From Nocardioides dokdonensis FR1436 (GTDB lineage: Bacteria > Actinomycetota > Actinomycetes > Propionibacteriales > Nocardioidaceae): 64,000 bases of DNA. This document shows, in pieces, positions 52,132 through 61,069 of this stretch. Both the position numbers and the translations under genes were made by a program. The notes under the pieces were generated by a model that saw nothing but the letters and a program-made list of their open reading frames with translations, was not told where the DNA came from and ran no database searches. Location: NCBI RefSeq assembly GCF_001653335.1, contig NZ_CP015079.1, positions 2,914,001 to 2,978,000 on the forward strand, written 5' to 3'. Numbering within the stretch: position 1 is the first letter of the stretch; each line of letters begins with the position of its first letter.

Positions 52132-53396
52132 TCAGCCGGCCGCGGTCCTGGCGACTGATGGGTCGTCCGTGTCGGGGAGCGTCTCGGGGGCTCGCAGCCA
52201 GGGGAGCAGGGCCAGCAGGCTGACCAGGGCGGTGGCCACGAACGCCCACCCGAAGCCCGCCTGGTCGGCGATCACGCCGACCAGGATGGGCCCGACGATG
52301 GCCCCGGAGTCCTGGGCCATCTGGAACGCGGCGAGCACGCTGCCGCCGCCCCGCTCGGAGCCGACCACGTCGGCGACCGTGGCCTGCTGGCCGGGGTTGA
52401 CGAGCCCCGCGCCCAGACCGGACACCGCGGAGAGCACGAGCAGGATCCACAGGTCGCCGGCCAGACCGAGGAGGCCGAACCCCAGCGCGGTCACGGCCAG
52501 GCCGACGACCACGAGCGGCCGGCGGCCGACCGAGTCGGCCAGCCGCCCCGCGACCTGGAGGGTGGCAGCGGTGCCGCCGGCCGCGACGGCCAGGGCCACG
52601 CCCGCGACCCAGGGCCGGTCGAGGACGGTGAGCGCGAACTGCGGCAGCACCGCCACCCGGACCCCGAAGTTGCACCAGCCGTTGGCGAAGCCCGAGGCCA
52701 GCGCCGCCCGGTAGGCGGGGTGGGCCAGGGCCTCGCGCACCAGCATCGGCGGCTGCTGGGGCCGGTCGTCCGTCGGCCGCAACCGGGCCCCGCTGAGCCG
52801 GGTGGCGACCACGAGCGTGGCCAGCACGAGCGCGGCGGCGTACACGACGAACGGCAGCCGCAGCCCGAAGGAGGCCAGCAGCCCACCCAGCACCGGGCCG
52901 AGCATGCCGCCGACGAGGAAGGCGCTGGCGTACGCCGACGACACCCGCCCCGGATGCTGGGCGGGGCCAGCCGCACCAGCAGCGCCATCGCCGAGACCGT
53001 GAACATCGTGGACCCGAGTCCACCCAGCCCGCGGAAGACCAGCAGCTGCCAGTAGGACTGCGCGAAGGCGGTCGCCAGCGAGGAGGCGGCCACCACCAGC
53101 AGGCCGGTGAGGTAGACCGGGCGCTCGCCCAGCCTGGCGACGAGGGCGCCGCCGGCGGGGGCGAAGACCAGCCGGAAGAAGGCGAACGCCGAGACCACGA
53201 CCGACGCCGCCGCGACACCCACATCGAAGGTGCGGGCGTACGCCGGCAGCACCGGGGCGATCAGCCCGAAGCCGATCGCGATCACGAAGGCCGCGCCGAT
53301 CAGCACCCAGATCTCGCTGGGAATGGGAGGCCGCGGGCCGCCACGGTCGTGCCGGCGTCTCGTCGTCCTCGTGCGCCGCGCGCCGGGGTGCTTCAC
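52132..53396 (-). pseudogene. MFS transporter gene, broken by a single-base frameshift
   Basis: Reads in two frames. From GTG 53396 the N-terminal half (PSEIWVLIGAAFVIAIGFGLIAPVLPAYARTFDV...LLVRLAPPSIRG) ends near 52953; the C-terminal half (RVSSAYASAFLVGGMLGPVLGGLLASFGLRLPFVV...) continues in another frame to the stop at 52132. Restoring one G in the run at about 52947-52952 rejoins IRG-RVSSAYASAF into a normal 12-helix MFS drug exporter of about 420 residues. It is either a recent inactivation, a phase-variable tract or a sequencing error. No stop follows at once, so the unrepaired frame would add about 150 aberrant residues. Confidence 0.8.
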
Positions 53397-53485
53397 ACGG
53401 CGACCCTACGCATCCTCCGACGCGGCCACGCAGGCGCCGGCCGGCCGATCCCCCGGGCGGGTTTCGGCCAGGGCGGGGTGAACTC

Positions 53486-53515
53486 TTGAAATATCTGGAA
53501 TAACGGAGGTAAGTT
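53486..53515 (+). promoter_or_regulatory. AT-rich promoter region of the respiratory operon
   Basis: TTGAAA (53486-53491) and TAAGTT (53510-53515) with 18-nt spacing in the only markedly AT-rich patch of the gap between the divergent MFS gene and ccmF. It is probably the main promoter of the 53.5-64 kb operon. Confidence 0.45.
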
Positions 53516-53581
53516 GCGCGCGCTCGTGTGCACCAGCCGGTTCGACGAACGCCGTGGAAGCTCATTAGGGGGTCTCGGAAC

Positions 53582-55603
53582 GTGATCAGCACGCTCGGTC
53601 CCATGTTCCTGGCAGCCGGCTTCGGGATGAGCCTGGTGGCCACCGGGCTCTGGGCGGCCTCGTCGCGCCGCCCGCACCTGAGGGCCGCGGCGCGCCTGCT
53701 GACCTGGGCCTCCCTCGTCGCCTCCGTCGGGGTCGTGGTGCTCATGGAGTGGGCGCTGGTGACCCACGACTTCAGCGTCCGGTACGTCGCCGAGAACAGC
53801 GCCCTCGAGGTCCCGACCTACTACCGGGTGATCAGCCTCTGGGCCGCTCTCGAGGGATCGCTGTTCCTCTGGCTCCTCGTGCTCGCCGTCTTCGCCGTGG
53901 TCATGATGTACCGCGTCCCGGCGAGAGCCCGGGACCTGCACCCCGCCGCGATGGCGACGTTGATGTCGGTCGCCGTCTTCTTCTTCGGGCTCGCCCTGGT
54001 CGCGGAGAACGCCTTCGCCCGGATGTCGCCGGTCCCGGAGAACGGGCCCGGTCCGAACCCGCTGCTGCAGGACCACCCGCTCATGGGGATCCACCCACCG
54101 CTGCTCTACGTGGGCTACGTCGGGCTCACGGTGCCCTTCGCCTACGCGGTGGCGGCGCTCGTGACCGGGGAGACCGGACGCGAGTGGCTCGCCGCGACCC
54201 GGGTCTGGCTGCTGCTCGCGTGGGCCTCGCTCACCGCGGGCATCCTGCTCGGCGCGTGGTGGTCCTACGAGGTGCTCGGCTGGGGAGGCTACTGGGCGTG
54301 GGACCCGGTCGAGAACGCGTCGATCCTGCCCTGGTTCACCGCCACGGCGCTGATCCACTCGGTGATGGTGCAGCAGCGCCGCTCGATCCTGCGCGCCTGG
54401 AACCTCAGCCTGGCCGCGTCGACGTTCCTCCTGGTGCTCATCGGCACCTTCATCACCCGCAGCGGGGTCATCGCCAGCGTCCACGCCTTCACCCAGTCGC
54501 CCCTCGGCCCGGTGCTCCTCGGATACATCGTGTTCGTCCTGCTGGCCATGACCGGCCTCTTCGTGTGGCGCGCGAACAGGCTCGGCGCCGTGGAGCGGAT
54601 CGAGAGCATGGCCTCTCGCGAGGCCGGCTTCCTGGTCAACAACGTGCTCTTCGTGGCCCTGGCGGTGACCGTCCTCTTCGGGACGACCTTCCCGTTGCTC
54701 GTCGAGGCCCTGAACGGCGATCGGGTGAGCGTGGGGGCGCCGTACTTCAACCGCATGGCGGTCCCGCTCGCGCTGCTCCTCGTGCTGCTCATGGGCGTGG
54801 GGCCGATGCTGCCCTGGGGACGCGACGCCGAGACCGCGGACTTCAGCCGGCTGCGGCTGCCTCTCGTGATCGGCCTGGGAGTGGTGGCGGGCCTGGGCCT
54901 GTCGGGGCTTCCGCACCCGCTCACGCTGGTGACGTTCGGGGTGGCCGCCTTCGCGCTCTCCGCCGTCGTGGCCGAGCTCGCCCGCGGGGTGCGCGCAGCG
55001 AAGCGGGACACCGACGCCTGGCTGGGTGCCGCCGGCCGCGCGGTCACCGGCAACAGGCGCCGGTACGGCGGCCTGCTCACCCACGCCGGGGTGGTCGTCG
55101 TGGCGGTGGCGATCGCTGGCTCGTCGTCCTACTCCGTGTCGGAGGAACGCTCCCTCGACGTCGGAGAGAGCGTGGAGGTCGGGGGGTACACGGTGACGCT
55201 GGCCGGTGTGGACCGGGAACGCACCTCGCGCTTCATGCAGGTCGCCGCGCGGACCGAGCTCACCCGGGACGGCGCGGACCTCGGCACCTGGGAGCCGATG
55301 CTGCGGTTCTACCCGACGATGAGCGAGGCGATCGGTCGGCCCTCGGTCCGCACCGGTGTCACCGAGGACGTCTACCTCACCGTGTCCGCTGTCTCGGCGG
55401 ACGCCTCGGGCGCCGTCGTGCGGGCCACGGTGACCCCGATGGTGCTCTGGCTCTGGGTCGGCGGTGGCGTCATGGTCGGCGGGGCCCTCCTGGCGATGTG
55501 GCCGGGCCGCCGGCGGGCAGGGCGGAACGGTGCCCCGGTCCCTCTCGCGTCCACCGACTCCGGAGGCCTGCCCGACCACTCCTGGGCGGGTGAGGTCCGA
55601 TGA
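53582..55603 (+). CDS. ccmF: Heme lyase CcmF (cytochrome c maturation, System I)
   Basis: A 673-residue multi-spanning membrane protein of the CcmF/NrfE family. It has the tryptophan-rich heme-handling WWD-type segment GGYWAWDPVENASILPW (residues about 235-251), several His ligands (IHPPLLYVGY near 175, FITRSGVIASVHAF near 288) and over ten transmembrane helices. In System I, CcmF joins heme from CcmE to apocytochrome c. GTG 53582 is preferred over the in-frame GTG 53528 for its AGGGGG site. It is the first gene of the operon and overlaps ccmG by ATGA. No ccmE, ccmC or ccmD is seen in the window. Confidence 0.88.
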   Translation: MISTLGPMFLAAGFGMSLVATGLWAASSRRPHLRAAARLLTWASLVASVGVVVLMEWALVTHDFSVRYVAENSALEVPTYYRVISLWAALEGSLFLWLLVLAVFAVVMMYRVPARARDLHPAAMATLMSVAVFFFGLALVAENAFARMSPVPENGPGPNPLLQDHPLMGIHPPLLYVGYVGLTVPFAYAVAALVTGETGREWLAATRVWLLLAWASLTAGILLGAWWSYEVLGWGGYWAWDPVENASILPWFTATALIHSVMVQQRRSILRAWNLSLAASTFLLVLIGTFITRSGVIASVHAFTQSPLGPVLLGYIVFVLLAMTGLFVWRANRLGAVERIESMASREAGFLVNNVLFVALAVTVLFGTTFPLLVEALNGDRVSVGAPYFNRMAVPLALLLVLLMGVGPMLPWGRDAETADFSRLRLPLVIGLGVVAGLGLSGLPHPLTLVTFGVAAFALSAVVAELARGVRAAKRDTDAWLGAAGRAVTGNRRRYGGLLTHAGVVVVAVAIAGSSSYSVSEERSLDVGESVEVGGYTVTLAGVDRERTSRFMQVAARTELTRDGADLGTWEPMLRFYPTMSEAIGRPSVRTGVTEDVYLTVSAVSADASGAVVRATVTPMVLWLWVGGGVMVGGALLAMWPGRRRAGRNGAPVPLASTDSGGLPDHSWAGEVR

Positions 55604-56130
55604 GGCGCTGGCTGGTGCTGGCGGCCGCCGTGCTCGGCATCGCGGCCGTGGTGTCGGTCCTGTCCGACGGATTCGGCCGTGACCCGTCGGTGGTCCCGTC
55701 GAACTTCGTCGCCCAACCCGCTCCCGACCTCGCTGGCCCCACCCTCGACGGCGGCACGTACGACCTCGACGAGCACCGCACCGAGGTGGTGCTGGTCAAC
55801 GTCTGGGCGTCCTGGTGCGCGCCCTGCAGGGCGGAGCACCCCGTGCTCGCCGCGGCCGCCGAGGGCCTGGGGTCGCGCGGGCTCACCGTCGTGGGGATCA
55901 ACACCCAGGACACCCCGGAGAAGGCTCGCGCGTTCCTGCGCGAGATGGGCGGCGAGGCCTACCCGAGCGTCCTGGACCGCGACGGGCGCCACGCCGTCGA
56001 CTGGGGGACGTTCGGCGTCCCCGAGACCTTCGTCATCGACGAGACCGGCACCGTGCGTGCCCGCCAGGTGGGGGAGGTGACCCCCGCATGGATCGAGCAG
56101 CACGTCGTCCCCCTGCTCGACGAGCACTGA
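55600..56130 (+). CDS. ccmG: Thiol:disulfide oxidoreductase CcmG/DsbE
   Basis: A 176-residue thioredoxin-like protein with an N-terminal membrane anchor (about 4-22) and redox motif WCAPC (Cys73, Cys76) in VNVWASWCAPCRAEHP; the cis-Pro region GVPETFVID is near 150. It reduces apocytochrome c CxxCH thiols before heme attachment. It starts inside the ccmF stop (ATGA) and its 3' end overlaps ccmH by 43 nt. Confidence 0.92.
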   Translation: MRRWLVLAAAVLGIAAVVSVLSDGFGRDPSVVPSNFVAQPAPDLAGPTLDGGTYDLDEHRTEVVLVNVWASWCAPCRAEHPVLAAAAEGLGSRGLTVVGINTQDTPEKARAFLREMGGEAYPSVLDRDGRHAVDWGTFGVPETFVIDETGTVRARQVGEVTPAWIEQHVVPLLDEH

Positions 56131-56990
56131 CCGCAGCCGCGGTGGTGGGTGTCCTCGTCGCGCTGGCCGTCGCCGGCCTGGTCCGGTCCGCAGGCACGGA
56201 CGGCCCGGTCAGCGACGCCGAGCGTGCCCAGGCTGTCGCAGCCTCGCTGCGCTGCCCCACCTGCCAGGGACTGTCGGTCGCAGACTCCGGCTCCCCCCTT
56301 GCCCGGAGCATGCGCGACATCATCGACGAGCAGGTGGCCGCGGGGGAGAGCAACGAGGAGATCACGCAGTACTTCGTCGACCGCTACAGCGGCTGGGTGC
56401 TGCTCGCCCCTCGCGCCGGCGGGATCGGCTGGGTCGTCTGGGCCGTCCCGGGGGCGGCGGTCCTGGTCGGTCTGCTCGTCGTGACCTCACTCGTCCGCCG
56501 GCGGCGCGACCGCGTCCCCCAGACGCTGCGGTGGGTGGGCGTGGGCGGGCTGCTCGCGGCCTCGCTGGCGGTGCTCGTCGCGACCAACCTCGACGGACGG
56601 GGTGAGGGCGAGCTGGCCACGGGCAACGTCGCGCCGCTCGGCACCCAGACAGCCGTGCAGGACGACGCGGACCAGAGCGGCGGCGTGGAGGCCGCTGACA
56701 TCGAGGGGCTGCGGGCAACCGTCGACGCGGACCCCGACGACGTCCGGGCTCGACTGGCACTGGCCTCGGCCGCGCTCCAGGCCGGCCGGCTGGACGTCAC
56801 CCGTGAGCAGGCCGAGGCAGCATTGGACCGCGAGCCTCGCAACGTCGACGCGCTGATGCTGCGGGGACTCGGTGCCAGGTCCGCCGACGACGCCGGCGCG
56901 ACCAGGGCGCTTCGGTCCTTCCTCCGACTGGCTCCCGCCGACCACCCCGGCGTCCCGCTGGTGCACCGACTGCTGGAGGAGGGGTCGTGA
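56088..56990 (+). CDS. ccmH: CcmH/CcmI-type fusion protein
   Basis: A 300-residue protein. The N-terminal part is CcmH/NrfF-like: a signal anchor (about 13-31), then LRCPTCQGLSVADSGSPLARSMRDIIDEQ with the reactive Cys56/Cys59 pair. Two membrane helices near 106-124 and 134-152 separate it from a C-terminal TPR-like CcmI region (about 195-298). ATG 56088 has GGGGAGG about 8 nt upstream and gives a 43-nt overlap with ccmG in another frame. It presents apocytochromes to CcmF. Confidence 0.86.
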   Translation: MDRAARRPPARRALTAAAVVGVLVALAVAGLVRSAGTDGPVSDAERAQAVAASLRCPTCQGLSVADSGSPLARSMRDIIDEQVAAGESNEEITQYFVDRYSGWVLLAPRAGGIGWVVWAVPGAAVLVGLLVVTSLVRRRRDRVPQTLRWVGVGGLLAASLAVLVATNLDGRGEGELATGNVAPLGTQTAVQDDADQSGGVEAADIEGLRATVDADPDDVRARLALASAALQAGRLDVTREQAEAALDREPRNVDALMLRGLGARSADDAGATRALRSFLRLAPADHPGVPLVHRLLEEGS

Positions 56991-57412
56991 GCCGGCGCAG
57001 GCTCGTCGCCAGCAGCGCGGCCGCGGCGCTGGCGGTCGTCGTGGGCGCCTGCACCCCCTCCGAGTCGGCCATCAGCAGTGCCGGCCCGCCGGCCTCCGAG
57101 GCACGGATCGGGCTCGTCGAGTGGGGCTTCACGTCCTCCGCGGAGGCCCTCGTCGCAGGACCGGTCGTGCTGGAGGTGACCAACGCGGGTTCCACGCCCC
57201 ACGACATGCAGGTGCTCGTGGGGGACCAGGTGCTGGCGGCGACCGCGGTGCTGAAGCCCGGCGAGTCCCAGACGTTGCGTGCGGACCTGACGGGCGCGCA
57301 GGGGGCGGCGCTCCTGCTCTGCACGCTGCCAGGACACCGGTCGCAGGGCATGGCCGACGAGATCGACGTTCTCGATGAGACGCCCCCCACAGGAGAAGGA
57401 AGCTCGGGATGA
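56987..57412 (+). CDS. Cupredoxin-like lipoprotein
   Basis: A 141-residue lipoprotein: lipobox VVGAC with Cys22, then a plastocyanin-like domain with Cu ligands placed as in type 1 copper proteins: His in TPHDMQVL and Cys-His-Met in LLCTLPGHRSQGM near 110-122. It would carry electrons at the outer face of the membrane, perhaps to the cbb3 oxidase encoded next. GTG 56987 overlaps the ccmH stop by 4 nt, and its own stop overlaps the next ATG. Confidence 0.85.
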   Translation: MSRRRLVASSAAAALAVVVGACTPSESAISSAGPPASEARIGLVEWGFTSSAEALVAGPVVLEVTNAGSTPHDMQVLVGDQVLAATAVLKPGESQTLRADLTGAQGAALLLCTLPGHRSQGMADEIDVLDETPPTGEGSSG

Positions 57413-57579
57413 CGACAGAGGCAGACGAGACCCGACCCGGCCCCCCGGGCCCACGGGCGAGGACCGAGGCGAGCGAGGACCAGTACCCGTGGCCACCGTC
57501 GGCGACCACCGTGTGGCTCTTCCTCGTCCTGGTCTTCATGCTCGGCGGACCCGCGACCTGGTGGGCGGTGACCCGATGA
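57409..57579 (+). CDS. Small single-span membrane protein of the oxidase operon
   Basis: A 56-residue protein: a Pro/Arg/Glu-rich cytoplasmic part, then a membrane helix (about 33-53, SATTVWLFLVLVFMLGGPATWWAV). It has an AGGAGAAGG site upstream, and both ends overlap neighbouring genes (ATGA). Its position directly before ccoN suggests an accessory cbb3 subunit, like CcoQ or CcoH-type peptides; the sequence is not diagnostic. Confidence 0.7.
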   Translation: MTTEADETRPGPPGPRARTEASEDQYPWPPSATTVWLFLVLVFMLGGPATWWAVTR

Positions 57580-59054
57580 CGACCGCTCCACGCGAGATCG
57601 ACGAGACAGCGGAGAAGCGGGTCGCCGCGCACGAGCCGGTGACCGGCATCGACCTGCCGCCCGAGGCTTCGGAGCATGCGCCGATCCACCACGACCTGGT
57701 GCGCGCACACACCGTCACCGGCCTGGTCGGGCTGCTGTTCGCCGCGACCTTCGGGCTCATCGTGGCGACGAAGTTCTCGGCTCCGGAGTTCCTGGGAGAC
57801 ACCGAGGTGGGCAGCTGGGGGCGGATGCGCTTCGCCCACGTGCAGGGCATCCTCTACGCCTGGTTGATGAACGGGTTCCTCGCCTTCGCCTACTACGCGG
57901 TGCCGACCCTGTCCGGGCGCCCGGTCCGCAGCCGCACCCTGGGCTGGGTGATCTTCTACGTCTGGAACATCGGCATCGTCGCCCTCGGCTGGACCTTCGT
58001 GCTCCTCGGCTACAGCCAGTCGGTCGAGTGGGGCGAGTTCCCGGTGGTCGTCGACGTGGTCACGGTGCTCGCTTTCCTCGCCGTCGGCGTGCAGTTCCTC
58101 CACCCCTACCTCCGCAAGCCGCGGGGTCGCCTCTACGTGTCGAGCTGGTACACGACGCTGGCGCTGACCTTCACCCCGGCGGCCTTCGTCATCGGCCAGT
58201 TCTTCCCCGAGTACCTCACCCCCGGAGCCATGGGCGCGGTGATCTCGGGGCTGTGGATCCACGATGCGGTGGGGCTCCTGGTCACCCCGCTGACCCTGGC
58301 CATCGCCTACTACGTCATCCCGGCGACGACCGGTCGGCCGATCTTCAGCCACTTCATGTCCATGGTGGGGTTCTGGAGCCTCGTGTTCTTCTACCCCCTC
58401 AACGGCATCCACCACTACGTCTACTCCCCGATCCCGATGGGCGCCCAGAAGGTCGCCATCATGGCGTCGGTCTTCATGGGGATCGGGGTGGTGGTCGTGG
58501 TCACGAACCTGCTGGCCAGCCTCCGCGGCAACGGCTACCTGGCCTTCTGGGACGTCCCGCTGCGGTTCGTCTGGACCGGCATCGTCTTCTACCTGCTGGT
58601 CTCGCTGCAGGGCGCCTTCCAGGCCTCGATGCGGGTCCAGGAGCAGATCCACTTCAGCGACTGGGTGATCGCCCACTCGCACCTGGCCATGGCCGGGTTC
58701 GCGAGCTTCATCATCATCGGGGGCCTCCTGCACGCGTGGCCGAACGTGAGTGGTCGCACCGTCAACCGCCGGGTGGCCAACCTGGCGTACTGGGTGGCCA
58801 CCATCGGTCTGGTCACGATGGTCGTGTACCTGACGATCGTCGGGCTGCAGCAGGCCGACGCCTGGACGAGCGGGGCGCCCTGGATCGAGAGCGTCGTGGT
58901 GTCGGAGACCGGCTGGTTGGTGCGCTCGCTGAGCGGCACCGCACTGTTCGCGGCCTTCGTGCTGCTGATCGTGTCGCTCTACAAGACCCCTGTCGACGGA
59001 CCGGGGCAGCCCGGTCGCGGCGTCGACCGAGAAGACGCAGGAGCAAGCCGATGA
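57576..59054 (+). CDS. ccoN: cbb3-type cytochrome c oxidase subunit I
   Basis: A 492-residue heme-copper oxidase subunit with about 12 membrane helices. Heme and CuB His ligands sit in RMRFAHVQGILYAW (low-spin heme), GLWIHDAVGLLVTPL (CuB), LNGIHHYVYSPIP (CuB His pair) and SDWVIAHSHLAMAGF (both hemes). This fits the C family (cbb3) or related NOR-like enzymes; the CcoO gene downstream supports cbb3. It reduces O2 to water. It overlaps the small protein and ccoO genes by 4 nt. Confidence 0.9.
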   Translation: MTTAPREIDETAEKRVAAHEPVTGIDLPPEASEHAPIHHDLVRAHTVTGLVGLLFAATFGLIVATKFSAPEFLGDTEVGSWGRMRFAHVQGILYAWLMNGFLAFAYYAVPTLSGRPVRSRTLGWVIFYVWNIGIVALGWTFVLLGYSQSVEWGEFPVVVDVVTVLAFLAVGVQFLHPYLRKPRGRLYVSSWYTTLALTFTPAAFVIGQFFPEYLTPGAMGAVISGLWIHDAVGLLVTPLTLAIAYYVIPATTGRPIFSHFMSMVGFWSLVFFYPLNGIHHYVYSPIPMGAQKVAIMASVFMGIGVVVVVTNLLASLRGNGYLAFWDVPLRFVWTGIVFYLLVSLQGAFQASMRVQEQIHFSDWVIAHSHLAMAGFASFIIIGGLLHAWPNVSGRTVNRRVANLAYWVATIGLVTMVVYLTIVGLQQADAWTSGAPWIESVVVSETGWLVRSLSGTALFAAFVLLIVSLYKTPVDGPGQPGRGVDREDAGASR

Positions 59055-59746
59055 ACCACGAGCACGACGGCCCCGATCCCGCGGCCCCGGAGGTCGGGGC
59101 GAAGGCGGTCGATCCCGGGAGCGACCACGACCCGCGCTGGGTCCGCTTCCTCGAGCGGGGCGAGACGATCATGCTCCTGGGCGGGGTCGGCTCCCTGGTG
59201 TTCTCATTCGTGGCCCTCGGGGTGCTGCCCCTGATCAGCCTGCGCGGCGAGGTCACCCGGAGCACACCCGAGGAGTTCACCGCGATGACGGCGCAGGAGG
59301 AGCAGGGCTTCACGGTCTACAAGCGCGAGGGCTGCGCCTACTGCCACACCACGTTCGTCCGGGACACCCCCTCCGACGTACGCCGCTTCGGCCCGCCGGC
59401 GGAGGCATGGGAGTACCAGGACCAGTACCCCCAGCAGTGGGGCACCCGCCGGATCGGGCCGGACCTGTCGCGCGAGTCCGGAGCCCGCTCGGACGGCTGG
59501 CACTACGCGCACCTCTACGACCCGCGCAGCACCGTGCCGCAGTCGATCATGCCGGGCTACCCGTGGATGTTCTCCGAGGCCGTCGACGGCACGATCGTCC
59601 CTGACGAGGACGCCGAGGCGCTCGTGGCCTACCTGAACTACCTGGGGCGCGACATCTCGGAGTCGGGCCCCCAGACCGAGCGCGGCCGGAACGCCATGAA
59701 CGGCCACGCGGGCACGAGCCACGGAGGGACGGACGAACATGAGTGA
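59051..59746 (+). CDS. ccoO: cbb3 oxidase monoheme subunit CcoO
   Basis: A 231-residue protein with an N-terminal membrane anchor (about 38-62) and one c-heme site CAYCH at 95-99. The CcoO hallmarks WGTRRIGPDLSRESGARSDGWHYAHLYDPRSTVPQSIMPGYPWMF follow, with the axial Met in MPGYPWMF. It passes electrons to CcoN. The C-terminal tail is His/Gly-rich. It overlaps ccoN (ATGA) and the next gene by 8 nt. Confidence 0.92.
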   Translation: MNHEHDGPDPAAPEVGAKAVDPGSDHDPRWVRFLERGETIMLLGGVGSLVFSFVALGVLPLISLRGEVTRSTPEEFTAMTAQEEQGFTVYKREGCAYCHTTFVRDTPSDVRRFGPPAEAWEYQDQYPQQWGTRRIGPDLSRESGARSDGWHYAHLYDPRSTVPQSIMPGYPWMFSEAVDGTIVPDEDAEALVAYLNYLGRDISESGPQTERGRNAMNGHAGTSHGGTDEHE

Positions 59747-59924
59747 CTCGGTGTTGACCGTCCTGTTCTGGGTAGGTGTAGTGATGTTGAGCGCCTTCAT
59801 CGTGGCCGGCCTCGCCAGCCCCAGGGTGCGGGCGGTCCTCCAACGTCCCGCCGACGACATGGTCCGCCGGGACCGGGAGCGGTGGGGCGGACGACGGGCC
59901 GAGGACGAAGGAGACCAGGAATGA
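59739..59924 (+). CDS. Small membrane protein, CcoQ-like
   Basis: A 61-residue protein with one membrane helix (about 5-26, VLTVLFWVGVVMLSAFIVAGLA) and a charged C-terminus rich in Arg/Asp/Glu. Its place between ccoO and the triheme cytochrome gene is that of ccoQ in cbb3 operons; CcoQ sequences vary, so this rests on position and topology. It overlaps both neighbours. Confidence 0.7.
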   Translation: MSDSVLTVLFWVGVVMLSAFIVAGLASPRVRAVLQRPADDMVRRDRERWGGRRAEDEGDQE

Positions 59925-61069
59925 GGACGAGCATCGCCACAGGTGTGCTGGCCGTCCTCCTGGCGGCCGGCGCGGCGACCGGCGTGTACTACCTGCTCGA
60001 CCAGCGGGGGAGCGACGACATCAGCGCCGCCGACGTGAGCACCGACGAGGGTCAGGCGGCCCCGGCGGCCTTCGACGAGGCCTGGGCTCCCGAGCCGGAG
60101 GCCTACGCCGCACTCACCCAGCACGGCGCTGAGGTCTACGCCGCCAACTGCTTCGCCTGCCACGGCGGCGTCGGCAACGGCGAGGGTCCGTGGGCGCCGA
60201 CGTTGTCGACGCCCGCCCGCGACTTCACCGACACCTCCTGGATGCAGACCCAGTCCGACGGCGTCTTCTTCACCTCGATCCTGCGTGGTGTCCCCGGCAC
60301 CCCGATGCCCGCCTTCGCCGGTCGGCTCTCCGAGAAGGACATGTGGGCGGTCACCGCCTACATCCGCGGCTTCTCGCCGAAGGTGGCGCTGGACCAGCCG
60401 CAGGTCGACGAGGTGCTGCGCAGCCAGGGCAAGGAGGTCTTCGCCGCCCAGTGCGCCGGCTGCCACGGCGAGTTCGGCGCCGGAGACGGTCAGGCAGCCA
60501 AGTCCTTCGGCACCCAGCCGCGTGCCCTCGCGGACGGGGACTGGTTGTCGGGCAAGGGGGACCAGCAGCTGCACGACGTCATCGTCGAGGGCATCCCCGG
60601 CACGTCGATGCCCTCCTTCTACGACGAGCTCGATGCCCGGGAGGTCGACTCCGTGGTCGCCTACCTGCGCGAGCTCGCCGACGTCGAGCAGCGTCCCAAC
60701 CCGCTCAGCGGCTGGGCCCAGGAGAGCTACCGCGCCTACTGCGCCTCCTGCCACGGTGTCGATGGCGACGGCCGCGGCGTGGCCGCCGCACGCCTCGAGC
60801 CGGCACCGCAGTCGTTCCGCAACCCCACGTGGATGGCGGGACAGACCGACGAGAAGCTCGCGAAGGCCGTGCGCCTGGGGCGAGCGGGGACCGCGATGCC
60901 GGCCTTCCGGGCGCTGCTGAGCGACGCCGAGATCGAGCGGCTCGTCGAGTACGTCCGCGCCTTCGCCGGACCCGAGGCCATCCCCGGCGCCGCGTCCGCC
61001 TACCGCTACGACCCGGCCACGGTGCCGGGAGCACGATCCAAGCAGCCTGCGCGATCTTCTGAGAGGTGA
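59921..61069 (+). CDS. Triheme c-type cytochrome (CcoP-like)
   Basis: A 382-residue periplasmic-side cytochrome with a signal anchor (about 6-26) and three CxxCH heme sites: CFACH 77-81, CAGCH 178-182 and CASCH 274-278. Each has a downstream Met in a P/M-rich loop (GTPMPAF, GTSMPSF, GTAMPAF). CcoP in cbb3 oxidases is diheme, so an extra domain has been added or this is a dedicated carrier between sulfite dehydrogenase and CcoNO. ATG 59921 has GAAGGAG 9 nt upstream and overlaps the previous stop. Confidence 0.9.
   Translation: MRTSIATGVLAVLLAAGAATGVYYLLDQRGSDDISAADVSTDEGQAAPAAFDEAWAPEPEAYAALTQHGAEVYAANCFACHGGVGNGEGPWAPTLSTPARDFTDTSWMQTQSDGVFFTSILRGVPGTPMPAFAGRLSEKDMWAVTAYIRGFSPKVALDQPQVDEVLRSQGKEVFAAQCAGCHGEFGAGDGQAAKSFGTQPRALADGDWLSGKGDQQLHDVIVEGIPGTSMPSFYDELDAREVDSVVAYLRELADVEQRPNPLSGWAQESYRAYCASCHGVDGDGRGVAAARLEPAPQSFRNPTWMAGQTDEKLAKAVRLGRAGTAMPAFRALLSDAEIERLVEYVRAFAGPEAIPGAASAYRYDPATVPGARSKQPARSSER

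Noticed and set aside
53486..53515. FNR-type or NsrR-type operator before ccmF
   Set aside because: The AT-rich patch does not contain a convincing TTGAT-N4-ATCAA or 11-1-11 symmetric site; only weak partial symmetry is visible.
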